This document shows, piece after piece, positions 32,689-40,952 of a stretch of DNA of 64,000 nucleotides. The notes under the pieces are model-generated. The model was not told where the DNA came from, searched no databases, and was given only the letters and a program-made list of their open reading frames with translations. Location: contig NZ_CP116899.1 in assembly GCF_030997045.1 (NCBI RefSeq), forward strand, positions 3,744,001-3,808,000. Reading direction: 5' to 3'. The stretch is from Microbulbifer sp. TB1203. GTDB taxonomy: Bacteria > Pseudomonadota > Gammaproteobacteria > Pseudomonadales > Cellvibrionaceae. The position numbers and the translations under genes are program-made. Every line of letters starts with the position of its first letter. The stretch's first letter is position 1.

Positions 32689-33576
32689 ATGGCCAAAGTA
32701 ACCCTCGAACAGTGGCGCATGTTCCAGTCGGTGGTGGAGCACGGCGGCTTCTCCCAGGCCGCGCAGGCGGTGCACAAGAGCCAGTCGTCCATCAACCATG
32801 CGGTGCACAAGCTGCAGGAGAGCCTGGGGGTGGCGCTGCTGGAGGTGCGCGGGCGCAAGGCGGAGCTGACCGACGCCGGGCGCATCCTGCTGGCCCGCGC
32901 CGGCGGCCTGCTCAACGAGGCGGAGGCGCTGGAGGCGGTGGCCGACAGCCTGGCTGGCGGCGAGGAAGCGGTGCTCACCCTGGCGGTGGACGTGATCTTC
33001 GATTACGAGTGCCTGCTGGGTGCCGTGGAGCGCTTCGCCGAACAGTTTCCCCACACCCGCCTGGAACTGCGCGAAACGGTGCTGTCCGGCGCCGAGGAGC
33101 TGCTGCTCCAGCAACAGGCGGACTTTATCCTGTCCGCGCGGGTGCCCCAGGGATTTGTCGGCGAGCCGGTGGCCCGGGTGCGCTTCCTGCCGGTGGCCCA
33201 CCCGCAACATCCCCTGCACCACCTGGGCCGCCCGGTGGCGCGCAAAGATCTCAAGGGTTGCCGGCAGATAGTAATCCGTGATTCGGCGGTTAAAAATCGC
33301 CAGGATGCCGGCTGGTTGGGTTCCGACCAGCGCATTACCGTCACCAACGTACAGACCTCCATCGATCTGATCGAGCGCGGCCTCGGCTTCGCCTGGCTGC
33401 CGGAGACGCGCATCCGGGATTCTCTGTCTGCGGACCGGCTGCTGCCACTGTCCACCGAGGAGCCCTGGGAGCGCAGTGTCACCGTCTATCTGGTGTACGC
33501 CGACGCCGACAAATGCGGCCCCGCCGCCGGCTACCTGATCGATGTGCTGCGGCAGGGCCTGGGGCCGATGGATTAG
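32689..33576 (+). CDS. LysR-family transcriptional regulator, divergent from pirin
   Basis: The 295-residue protein has the N-terminal LysR helix-turn-helix (MFQSVVEHGGFSQAAQAVHKSQSS, then HAVHKLQESLG) and a periplasmic-binding-like effector domain from about residue 90. ATG 32689 is the first start giving a normal LysR N-terminus; the longer open frame reaches into the pirin gene. It probably activates the divergent pirin gene, and perhaps the DoxX gene downstream, as this neighbourhood is common. An intrinsic terminator follows. Confidence 0.93.
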   Translation: MAKVTLEQWRMFQSVVEHGGFSQAAQAVHKSQSSINHAVHKLQESLGVALLEVRGRKAELTDAGRILLARAGGLLNEAEALEAVADSLAGGEEAVLTLAVDVIFDYECLLGAVERFAEQFPHTRLELRETVLSGAEELLLQQQADFILSARVPQGFVGEPVARVRFLPVAHPQHPLHHLGRPVARKDLKGCRQIVIRDSAVKNRQDAGWLGSDQRITVTNVQTSIDLIERGLGFAWLPETRIRDSLSADRLLPLSTEEPWERSVTVYLVYADADKCGPAAGYLIDVLRQGLGPMD

Positions 33577-33598
33577 ACGCTATTAAATCGAAAGTTTT

Positions 33599-33620
33599 CC
33601 GCAAATTTTTGCGGTTTTTT
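33599..33620 (+). terminator. Intrinsic terminator behind LysR gene
   Basis: CCGCAAA, TT, TTTGCGG is followed directly by TTTTTT: a 7-bp stem and a clean T-run, 22 bases after the LysR stop. Confidence 0.88.
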
Positions 33621-33692
33621 CAGTAAAAAATAGAACTAGACTGACGGCAGTTGCGCTATTACTTATTGACTGATCTCACTGAGGATTCAGCA

Positions 33693-34094
33693 ATGACTGA
33701 AGGAAATTTCTGCGATTGGAGCAAACTGCTCGGCCGCGCAATGATGGCGGTAATGTTTGTCCTCGCCGGCTGGGGAAAGATCGGCGGATACGGGGACACC
33801 CAGGCCTACATGGAATCTGCCGGTGTCCCGGGTGCACTGCTTCCCCTGGTGATTCTGGTGGAGCTGGGCGGCGGCCTGGCGGTATTGCTCGGCTTCTTCA
33901 CCCGCTGGGCGGCCCTGCTGTTGGCGCTGTTCACCCTGGCTACCGCCGCGATGTTCCACTATGTGCCCGACGATCAGATGCAGATGATCAACTTCATGAA
34001 AAACATCAGTATTGCCGGCGGCTTCATTATCCTGGCCTGCGTCGGTGGCGGCAGGCTCAGCCTGGATCACATCCTCAGACGCAAAAATAAATAG
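33693..34094 (+). CDS. DoxX family membrane protein
   Basis: The 133-residue protein has four hydrophobic helices and the DoxX pattern GRAMMAVMFVLAGWGKIGGY near the N-terminus, then VPGALLPLVILVELGGGLAVLLGF and FMKNISIAGGFIIL. DoxX proteins in bacteria are small inner-membrane proteins tied to redox or thiol homeostasis; the exact activity is unclear. I chose ATG 33693 behind TGAGG over the longer frame. It lies 66 bases before a glutathionyl-hydroquinone reductase gene, a pairing that supports a role in quinone or oxidative stress. Confidence 0.88.
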   Translation: MTEGNFCDWSKLLGRAMMAVMFVLAGWGKIGGYGDTQAYMESAGVPGALLPLVILVELGGGLAVLLGFFTRWAALLLALFTLATAAMFHYVPDDQMQMINFMKNISIAGGFIILACVGGGRLSLDHILRRKNK

Positions 34095-34160
34095 CGATCC
34101 GTGCGCGCGGGTGGAAACCCGCGCACTTCCCATGAACAATCCACTCACGAGGAGATAACC

Positions 34161-35132
34161 TTGGGTTTACTGGTGAAAGGCCAGTGGCGGGACCGTTGGT
34201 ACGATACGGAAAAAAGTCACGGCGAATTTGTGCGCGAGGCCGCGCAGCTGCGCAACTGGATCACTGCGGATGGCAGTGCCGGCCCCAGCGGCGAGGGCGG
34301 TTTCCCGGCGGAAAAGGATCGCTACCATCTCTACGTCTCCCTCGCCTGTCCCTGGGCGCACCGCACGCTGATCTTCCGCAAACTGAAAGGGCTTGAAGAC
34401 ATCATCGGCGTATCGGTGGTGAGCCCCTATATGCTTGAGCACGGCTGGACCTTCGATACCGATGAAGGCAGCAGCGGCGATGCCCTCTACGACTCCGACT
34501 ACCTGCACCAGCTGTATACCAGGAACCGCAGCGATTACAGCGGCCGGGTTACCGTGCCGCTGCTGTGGGACAAACAGCGCGAGCGCGTGGTCAGCAACGA
34601 GTCGTCGGAAATCATCCGCATGTTCAACAGTGCCTTTAATGGGCTCACCGGCAATGACGACGACTACTACCCGCGGGAACTGCGCGGTGATATCGATGCA
34701 ACCAACGGCATCGTCTACGAAAATATAAACAACGGCGTCTATCGTGCTGGCTTTGCCACTACCCAGGAAGCCTATGAGCACGCGTACGAACGGCTGTTCA
34801 GCACACTGGACCAACTGGAACAGCGGCTGGGGAATAACCGCTACCTGGCCGGCGACCGGATCACCGAGGCGGACTGGCGCCTGTTTACCACCCTGATCCG
34901 CTTCGACGCCGTCTACCACGGCCACTTCAAGTGCAACAAGCAGCGCCTGGCGGACTATGAAAACCTCTGGGGCTACCTGCGCGAGCTGTACCAGTGGCCC
35001 GGCGTCGCCGGCACGGTGGATTTTCACCATATCAAAACCCACTACTACGGCAGCCACGGCAATATCAATCCCACCGGCATAGTGCCCAAGGGGCCGGAGC
35101 TGGACTATTCGGCTCCCCACCATCGCGGTTGA
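34161..35132 (+). CDS. yqjG: Glutathionyl-hydroquinone reductase (Xi-class GST, YqjG-like)
   Basis: This enzyme removes glutathione from glutathionyl-hydroquinones, using its own Cys. The 323-residue protein is collinear with E. coli YqjG: an N-terminal WYDT segment, the catalytic Cys63 in LACPWAHR, then VPLLWDKQ, SNESSEIIRMFN and NPTGIVP. Translation probably begins at TTG 34161 because GAGGAG precedes it by six bases and the product then starts MGLLVKGQW, like its relatives. The longer frame from 34101 has no family match. Forms a detoxification unit with DoxX. Confidence 0.94.
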   Translation: MGLLVKGQWRDRWYDTEKSHGEFVREAAQLRNWITADGSAGPSGEGGFPAEKDRYHLYVSLACPWAHRTLIFRKLKGLEDIIGVSVVSPYMLEHGWTFDTDEGSSGDALYDSDYLHQLYTRNRSDYSGRVTVPLLWDKQRERVVSNESSEIIRMFNSAFNGLTGNDDDYYPRELRGDIDATNGIVYENINNGVYRAGFATTQEAYEHAYERLFSTLDQLEQRLGNNRYLAGDRITEADWRLFTTLIRFDAVYHGHFKCNKQRLADYENLWGYLRELYQWPGVAGTVDFHHIKTHYYGSHGNINPTGIVPKGPELDYSAPHHRG

Positions 35133-35191
35133 TACGATAGGCTGGGTCGGGCGCGCCAGCGCCCCGGCCCACCGATCAACCGAGGGGAGCA

Positions 35192-35617
35192 ATGAGAATG
35201 AAATCCCACCGCAAGGAACTCTGGTTCAACACCAAAAAACGCACCGAATTTATCAACATCACCCCACAGGTAGAGCAGGCCCTGGGTGAGAGCGGCATCC
35301 GCGAAGGCCTGTGCCTGGTCAATGCAATGCACATCTCCGCCTCGGTGTTTGTCAACGACGATGAACCCGGCCTGCACCGCGACTTCGAAAAATTCCTCGA
35401 CGGGCTGGTGCCCTACGGCCCTATCGACCAGTACCGCCACAACGACACCGGCGAGGACAACGCCGACTCCCACATCAAGCGCCAGCTGTTCGGCCGCGAA
35501 ATTGTGGTTGCGGTCACCGGCGGCGAGTTGGATTTCGGGCCCTGGGAGCAGATCTTTTACGGCGAGTTTGACGGCAGGCGCAGGAAGCGCGTGCTGGTAA
35601 AAATTATCGGCGATTGA
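35192..35617 (+). CDS. YjbQ/UPF0047 family protein
   Basis: The 141-residue protein matches the YjbQ family (UPF0047), small beta proteins of which E. coli YjbQ has weak thiamine-phosphate synthase activity in vitro. Conserved parts visible are GLCLVNAMHISASVFVNDDE, HNDTGEDNADSHIKRQLFGRE and LDFGPWEQIFYGEFDG. The His and Asp residues form the likely metal site. GAGGGG precedes ATG 35192. It is on its own, followed by a repeat-containing 300-base gap. Confidence 0.9.
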   Translation: MRMKSHRKELWFNTKKRTEFINITPQVEQALGESGIREGLCLVNAMHISASVFVNDDEPGLHRDFEKFLDGLVPYGPIDQYRHNDTGEDNADSHIKRQLFGREIVVAVTGGELDFGPWEQIFYGEFDGRRRKRVLVKIIGD

Positions 35618-35703
35618 GCGCAAAAATAGTCTGCTCGATTCTCTGTGGGTGCGCCATGCGCACCTTTATCCAATCTCCCCGATAAATATGCGAAGTATCT
35701 ACT

Positions 35704-35746
35704 CCCTTCCTGTAGGAGCGGCCCATGGCCGCTCCTACAGGAAGGG
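35704..35746. repeat. Compact 43-base REP-like palindrome
   Basis: Perfect 20-bp arms beginning CCCTTCCTGTAGGAGCGG surround the triplet CAT. It is the REP unit folded back on itself without a loop, and the flanking CCCTTCC/GGAAGGG extend the symmetry. The rest of the 300-base gap (35618-35917) shows no gene; an AAAAGGAG ribosome site near its end serves the GST gene. Confidence 0.88.
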
Positions 35747-35917
35747 ATATTGACGATCCCGTTATCCACGAGGTGAGTAGTTACTATGCGAAAAGCACAC
35801 GCAGCAGTACAGCCGCCATTCCGGTCCGGGATTTCCTACCCGCAGTGATTCCCCAATTTTTAGCGCTGGGCAAGCGCCTATACTCAAGCGCAGCCACCAC
35901 TGAAAAGGAGTATCGCG

Positions 35918-36526
35918 ATGAACCTCTATTACGCCCCTGGCGCCTGTTCTCTTTCCCCCCATATCGTCGCCCGCGAGGCCGGGTTGGATATCGACCTGTG
36001 CAAGGTGGACTTGAAGAGCCACCAGCTGGAAAGCGGCGCCGACTTCACCGAGATCAACCCAAAGGGGTATGTCCCCACCCTGCAACTGGAAGGTGGTGAA
36101 GTGCTCACCGAGGGGCCGACAATCGTGCAGTTTATGGCCGAACAGAAGCCCGACGCCGGCCTGCTGCCGGAGAGCGGCAGCCTGGACCGCTATCGCGTCC
36201 AGGAGTGGCTGAATTTTATCTCCACGGAACTGCACAAGGCCTTCGCGCCGTTATTTTCGGATGCGAGCGATGAGGAAAAAGAGGAAGCCAAAAAGCGTAT
36301 CAGTAAGCGCTTCGACTATGTGGAGAGCGAGTTGGACGGGAAATACCTGGTGGGTGACCAGTTCACCGTCGCTGATGCCTATCTGTTCACCATCGCCAAC
36401 TGGCTGGATCAGCACAACATCGATACCTTGCGCTGGCCCAAGCTTGAGGCCTACCAGAAACGGGTGGCCGAGCGCCCACCGGTACGGCAGGCGCTACGCG
36501 AAGAGGGGTTACTGGAGGAAAAATAA
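35918..36526 (+). CDS. gst: Beta-class glutathione S-transferase
   Basis: Conjugates or transfers glutathione in the cytoplasm. The 202-residue protein has the beta-class signature Cys10 (YYAPGACSLSPHI) in the thioredoxin fold. The cis-Pro loop is GYVPTLQLEGGEVLTE, and GPTIVQFMAE binds glutathione. The C-terminal helical domain includes YLVGDQFTVADAYLFTI, the N-capping box. AAAAGGAG precedes the ATG. It extends the nearby thiol/quinone detoxification group, though probably as its own transcript. Confidence 0.94.
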   Translation: MNLYYAPGACSLSPHIVAREAGLDIDLCKVDLKSHQLESGADFTEINPKGYVPTLQLEGGEVLTEGPTIVQFMAEQKPDAGLLPESGSLDRYRVQEWLNFISTELHKAFAPLFSDASDEEKEEAKKRISKRFDYVESELDGKYLVGDQFTVADAYLFTIANWLDQHNIDTLRWPKLEAYQKRVAERPPVRQALREEGLLEEK

Positions 36527-36538
36527 AACAGCTTCCGG

Positions 36539-37771
36539 TTACCCGGGCGGCTCGATGGGCTCCCGTGCCCGCGCCACAAACACCACTGCCAGCAGCGCCA
36601 CTGTGGCGCAGGCCAGCATGGAGCCCGCGATGGGCACCAGGGTGCCGGTATGCAACCCGTTCACTATGCCACCGAGCAGGCCGCCGGTAATGAAAATGGT
36701 AGCGCCGTAAAGGGCGTTGGCGCTGCCGCTGATTTTTGGGAAAAACTCCAGAAAGCAGGCTGTGGCGTTGGGGCCGGTGATGCCGATGCAGGCTATCACC
36801 AGCACCAGCGGTACCATCCACAGCAGAATTTCCTTCACCCCGGTCATGGTGCCCAGCAGCAGCAGGCCGCAGCCCAACCCCTGCAAGATAATTCCCACCA
36901 GCAGGATATTGCGCGGCTCAAAAAAATTCAGCAGGCGGATATTCACCTGCACCATGCAAATCAATCCCAGTACGCAGATGCCGAAATAAATTGGAAAGTG
37001 GCTCGCTGGCACTTCGAAAAACTCCATGAATACGAAGGGCGCGGTGGTGATATAGATAAACATGGAGCCGCTGACGCAGGACTGGGCGGCGAGAAACCCC
37101 AATGCCCGCCGGTTGCGCAGCACCTGGCCGTAGTTGCGCACCAGCGAACTCTTCGAGGTACGCTGGCGCCGCGCGCGGGAAAAGCGCGAAACCGTCTCCG
37201 GCAGTAGGAAGCGCACCAGTACCAGCATGGCGGCACCGTACAGCATCAGGAAAACAAAGATGCTCTGCCAGCCGGCGGCGACCAGCAGTAGCGAGCCGAT
37301 CACCGGCGCGATCAGCGGCGCCACCAGCATCATGGTGCTGATCATGGAAATAATCTTCGCCGCCTCGCGTCCCTGATAGAGATCGCGCACGATTGCCGCG
37401 CAGATCACCGTGGCGAAGCCGCCGCCGATTGCCTGCAGAAAACGCAGGATAATCAGGTGATCCACGTGGCTGGCAAACAGCACCATCAACGAGGTGGCGA
37501 TATATACCAGCAGGCCGATGGTGCCGACCAAACGCCGGCCCCAGCGATCCGACAGGGGCCCGCCGAGCAGCTGGCCGATGGCGAAGCCGAGCAGGAAACT
37601 GGATACCGAGTGTTGTACCCGCGCAACGGCGGTGCCCAGGGCGTCCGCCATGGCCGGGATCGCCGGCAGGTAGCTGTCGATGGAAAAGGGCGTCAGTGCC
37701 ACCAGCGCCGCCAGCCACACCGCCAGCCAGCGTGGCGGGGTCTTGTCGGCGGACATGGAAATCGGCGGCAT
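36539..37771 (-). CDS. Bcr/CflA-type MFS drug efflux protein
   Basis: The protein has 12 hydrophobic helices and the MFS motif A between TM2 and TM3 (GGPLSDRWGRRLVG), preceded by PFSIDSYLPAIPAMA, diagnostic of the Bcr/CflA branch (DHA1). It would export drugs or metabolites with proton influx. The frame extends to 37864 but those residues are Pro/Arg-rich and unlike the family; ATG 37771 or 37756 is likelier. About 410 residues. It converges on the GST gene with 12 bases between stops. Confidence 0.9.
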   Translation of the reverse strand: MPPISMSADKTPPRWLAVWLAALVALTPFSIDSYLPAIPAMADALGTAVARVQHSVSSFLLGFAIGQLLGGPLSDRWGRRLVGTIGLLVYIATSLMVLFASHVDHLIILRFLQAIGGGFATVICAAIVRDLYQGREAAKIISMISTMMLVAPLIAPVIGSLLLVAAGWQSIFVFLMLYGAAMLVLVRFLLPETVSRFSRARRQRTSKSSLVRNYGQVLRNRRALGFLAAQSCVSGSMFIYITTAPFVFMEFFEVPASHFPIYFGICVLGLICMVQVNIRLLNFFEPRNILLVGIILQGLGCGLLLLGTMTGVKEILLWMVPLVLVIACIGITGPNATACFLEFFPKISGSANALYGATIFITGGLLGGIVNGLHTGTLVPIAGSMLACATVALLAVVFVARAREPIEPPG

Positions 37772-38029
37772 AGGTATCGGCTCGGGTACAGCGGTGAAAG
37801 TTCTCCGGCGGGGAGCCGGCAGCGGCGTCGGACTTTTGAAGAGAAGTCTTTGCGGGGGTGCCATGGTAGCGGCGCGCCCCGCGTTTCGCCAGCGGCGGCT
37901 TCCCGGTCTATCGCGACCGGTTCTCCGGTCACAGCACCCCGTCTGCCGAATTTACGATAACCGCAAATGCGTCCCGCAGTTCGGCATCCATTCGGAGCGG
38001 GCCGAGCGGCCCGCTGGTATGAAAGGAGG

Positions 38030-38668
38030 TCAGTAAGCCACGCTAAACCGCCGGCGGCTGTGCGCGGGCTGTTCCAGTTCGTCGATCATTGCCACGGCGT
38101 AGTCCTGTACCGAGATGCGGCTCTGGCCCTCGCCGTCCACCAGCAACTGGTCGCCGCCGAGGCGGAAATTGCCGGTGCGCTCGCCGGGCTCGATCAGCGC
38201 CGCCGGGCTCAGGAAGGTCCATTCCAGTTCCTCTTCACCGCGTAGCCGCTCGAGGGTGTCGCGCGCGCCCAGCGCGGATTCCTTCCACTGCGCCGGGAAT
38301 TCCGGCGTGTCTACCATTTGCACCCCCGGCGCCACCTCCAGGCTGCCGGCGCCGCCGACCACCAGCAGGCGTTCTATCCCGGCACGTTTGGTTGCTGCGA
38401 GGATCGACTCGATGCCGCGGCCGTAATAGCCGCGCACATCCTCCTGGGCGTGGCCGCTGAAGGCGCTGATCACGGCGTCGTGGCCGGCCAGCCGATCGGC
38501 GAGACGCCCGGTGTCGAGCACGTCGATGCCCACCGCGGTCAGGCCGTCGCGGGGCTGCAGTTTGTCCGGGTGGGCGACCAGGGCGGTAACCTGGTGGTCG
38601 CGCTCCAGGGCCTCGGTGAGCAGGCTGGAACCAATAAATCCGCTGGCGCCGATCAGTGCAATTTTCAT
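38030..38668 (-). CDS. NAD(P)-binding atypical SDR/NmrA-like oxidoreductase
   Basis: The 212-residue Rossmann protein starts MKIALIGASGFIGSSLLTEAL, whose GASGFIG is the atypical-SDR nucleotide loop. The central HDAVISAFSGHAQ and LLVVGGAGSLEV segments and the C-terminal DYAVAMIDELEQP match the NAD(P)H-binding family related to YwnB and flavin reductases (BLVRB). It lacks the Tyr-Lys catalytic pair of classical SDRs. Divergent from a LysR gene 121 bases away, which probably controls it. Confidence 0.88.
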   Translation of the reverse strand: MKIALIGASGFIGSSLLTEALERDHQVTALVAHPDKLQPRDGLTAVGIDVLDTGRLADRLAGHDAVISAFSGHAQEDVRGYYGRGIESILAATKRAGIERLLVVGGAGSLEVAPGVQMVDTPEFPAQWKESALGARDTLERLRGEEELEWTFLSPAALIEPGERTGNFRLGGDQLLVDGEGQSRISVQDYAVAMIDELEQPAHSRRRFSVAY

Positions 38669-38789
38669 GGGTCTTTTCTCCGATAAGTGGGTTGTGGATT
38701 CGACGGAGAGCAGTATGGTCCCGAACTACTGTGCTGATAAGATGGTTAAATCTGGAATCTTTGTTCGGTATAGAAGGACAATAAAGGCA

Positions 38790-39686
38790 ATGGCTAATCT
38801 GTTGGATATCAATCTCAACCGCTTGGTGGTCTTCGTGGCGGTAGTGGAGACCGGCTCCATCACTGCGGCGGCGAAGCGCCTGGGGCTGGCGAAGACGGTG
38901 GTCAGCGCGCATATACAAAAGCTGGAGGCGGAAATCGGCACCCACCTGCTGGTGCGCACCACCCGCCGGCTGCACCTGACCGAGGCCGGGACCCTGTTCT
39001 ACGAGGCCTGCGAGAAGATACTGCGGGATACGGAAGCGGCCGTCTCCCAGGTGGGCAGTTGCGTCCAACAGCCCCGCGGCAGGCTGCGCCTGTCCTGCCC
39101 GGTGGACTACGCGGCCGCGGTGGTCGCACCGCTGGCGGCGCAACTGTGCCGGGAATACCCGGAACTGCGTGTGGAGATCCTCTCCAGCGACCAGCGCATA
39201 GATATGGTGGCGGAGGGAATAGACCTGGCCATTCGTATCGGCCGGCTGGCGGATTCCAGCCACCGCGCGGCGCAGATCGCGCATTTCAGTGAGTGGCTGG
39301 TGGCGGCGCCGGAGCTGTTCTCCGGAGAGTTGCCGCAGTCGCCCGAGGAACTGGGGCAGTGCCCCTTCGTCGGGTTATCGGTGCTGTCCAATCCCCTGTA
39401 CTGGACCTTCACTGCAAACGGTGTTGAAGAGACCCGGCGGTTCAACCCGGCAATCATGGCCAACACCACCGGCGCGGTGCAGGCCGCAGTGCTGGCGGGC
39501 GCGGGCATCGCAGTACTGCCGGATTACGCGGTGGGCGAAGACATCGCCGCCGGGCGGTTGGTGCGGCTATTGCCGGACTGGAAACTGCCCGGCGGGGGGA
39601 TCTATGCGGTGTTTCCCGCTACGGCACAGCGCCCGCAGAAGGTCAGTGTCTTTATTGAGGCGCTGAAAAAACACTATGCCGGCTGA
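38790..39686 (+). CDS. LysR-family transcriptional regulator, divergent from the SDR-like gene
   Basis: The 298-residue protein has the LysR DNA-binding domain (LNRLVVFVAVVETGSITAAAKRLGL, then VVSAHIQKLEAEIGTHLL) and an effector domain from about 90 with LRLSCPVDYAAAVVAPL and the GVxAAVLAG-type end. It resembles the CrgA-like branch, which often represses or activates an adjacent oxidoreductase. ATG 38790 follows AAAGG; the longer frame to 38511 overlaps the neighbouring gene and is not used. A 30-bp-arm palindrome follows. Confidence 0.93.
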   Translation: MANLLDINLNRLVVFVAVVETGSITAAAKRLGLAKTVVSAHIQKLEAEIGTHLLVRTTRRLHLTEAGTLFYEACEKILRDTEAAVSQVGSCVQQPRGRLRLSCPVDYAAAVVAPLAAQLCREYPELRVEILSSDQRIDMVAEGIDLAIRIGRLADSSHRAAQIAHFSEWLVAAPELFSGELPQSPEELGQCPFVGLSVLSNPLYWTFTANGVEETRRFNPAIMANTTGAVQAAVLAGAGIAVLPDYAVGEDIAAGRLVRLLPDWKLPGGGIYAVFPATAQRPQKVSVFIEALKKHYAG

Positions 39687-39707
39687 ACGGGAGCCGGGCG
39701 ATTCCCG

Positions 39708-39777
39708 TAGGATGGGCAAAGCGAAGCGTGCCCATCATCTGCGGCCCTGATGGGCACGCTTCGCTTTGCCCATCCTA
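39708..39777. repeat. Perfect 30-bp inverted repeat (GATGGGCAAAGCG family)
   Basis: Arm 39708-39737 (TAGGATGGGCAAAGCG onward) and its exact complement 39748-39777 face each other with a 10-base loop. It lies between the convergent LysR and hexR genes, so it may terminate both. Nested GGGCA/TGCCC dyads exist within each arm. Confidence 0.88.
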
Positions 39778-39799
39778 TAAGGGAAAAACTGTTTTTCGA

Positions 39800-40654
39800 T
39801 CAGGGTTTGTCTTCCCTCAGGCTGTACAGCCCCTTCTTCAGCTTGAGCAAATGCTCCTGCAACTGCGGCCCCTTGCGCTGGGCCACGCCGATGGCGAGCA
39901 CGTCGATCACTACCAGGTGGGCGATGCGCGAGGAGAGGGGAGTGTAGATCTCGATATCCTCTTCTACATCCACCTCCAGCGGAATGGTTGCCTCCCGGGC
40001 CACCGGCGAACCGCTCGGCGCCAGGCCGATCACGGTGCCGCCCTGCTCCTTGACCATTTTCATGGAGTGCAGCAGCGCCTTGGTGCGCCCGCTCTGGGAG
40101 ATGGCCACCACCACGTCGCCGGGCTCCATGGACATGGCGGACATGTTCTGCATGTGGTGATCGGAGTGGGCCGCGGTGGCCAGTTGCAGGCGGAAGAATT
40201 TGTGCTGGGCGTCCGCGGCCACCGCGCCGGAGGCGCCGAAGCCGAAGAATTCGACCCTTTTCGCGGCGGCGATAACGGTGACCGCCGCCTCCAGCGCGCG
40301 GGCGTCTATCTTGTCGCGCACATTGAGCAAGGTGTCCACCGTGGAGTCGAACACCTTGCGCTTGTACTCGGCAATGGTGTCGGTATCGGTCACTGCGATC
40401 TGGCCAAAGCTGGGGCTGGAGGCCAACTGCTGGGCCAGGTTCAGCTTGAACTCCTGGAAGCCGGAACAGCCCACCGCGCGGCAGAATCGCACTACCGTCG
40501 GCTCGCTCACCTGGGCCTCGGTGGCCAGGTCGACGATGCGCATATGGATGATCTCGTCCGGATTGGCGAGGATATACTCCGCCACCTTGCGCTCCGATTT
40601 GCGCATGGATGACAGCTGTTCGCTGATTTTCTGCGTGACTTCCGCCGGTTTCAC
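39800..40654 (-). CDS. hexR: HexR, RpiR/MurR-family regulator of central sugar metabolism
   Basis: HexR represses glycolytic/Entner-Doudoroff genes and responds to 2-keto-3-deoxy-6-phosphogluconate in other gammaproteobacteria. The 284-residue protein has an N-terminal RpiR helix-turn-helix (SERKVAEYILANPDEII, then VSEPTVVRFCRAVGCSGFQEFK) and a C-terminal SIS domain (RVEFFGFGASGAVAADAQHKF, VVVAISQSGRTK). Translation begins at GTG 40654 behind AAAGGAAG. Its targets zwf, edd and pgl are not in the window. Confidence 0.93.
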   Translation of the reverse strand: MKPAEVTQKISEQLSSMRKSERKVAEYILANPDEIIHMRIVDLATEAQVSEPTVVRFCRAVGCSGFQEFKLNLAQQLASSPSFGQIAVTDTDTIAEYKRKVFDSTVDTLLNVRDKIDARALEAAVTVIAAAKRVEFFGFGASGAVAADAQHKFFRLQLATAAHSDHHMQNMSAMSMEPGDVVVAISQSGRTKALLHSMKMVKEQGGTVIGLAPSGSPVAREATIPLEVDVEEDIEIYTPLSSRIAHLVVIDVLAIGVAQRKGPQLQEHLLKLKKGLYSLREDKP

Positions 40655-40781
40655 GGGACTTCCTTTGTATATTCGGATTGGCAGTTTAGCCGCAAGCCCC
40701 GATGCTGGCGAGTGGTTCTAGCCGAGGCGGTGGCGGTCGTGCTGCCGGGGGCGGTCATTCTGTCCGGGTCTCGAGGGCGTA

Positions 40782-40890
40782 GATGGGCACAAATCGGCAG
40801 GACCGCCGATTTGGACGCCGCAGGCGCCCGCGAAGCGGGCGAGCGCCATGGACGGCGCGAGTCAAAACGGGCCCGGCGAGCGTGCCCATC
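40782..40890. repeat. Diverged GATGGGCAC/GTGCCCATC inverted repeat in the hexR-uvrD gap
   Basis: GATGGGCAC at 40782-40790 and GTGCCCATC at 40882-40890 are 9-bp complements some 90 bases apart, with further GC-rich dyads between. It looks like a decayed or expanded relative of the 39708 element. The gap (40655-40952, 298 bases) holds nothing else I can name beyond the hexR leader. Confidence 0.45.
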
Positions 40891-40952
40891 AAAGACACGG
40901 ACCTGTTTATTTAGCCAGTTTAAGAGGCCCCGGCTCTGGTACAATCCCCGCC

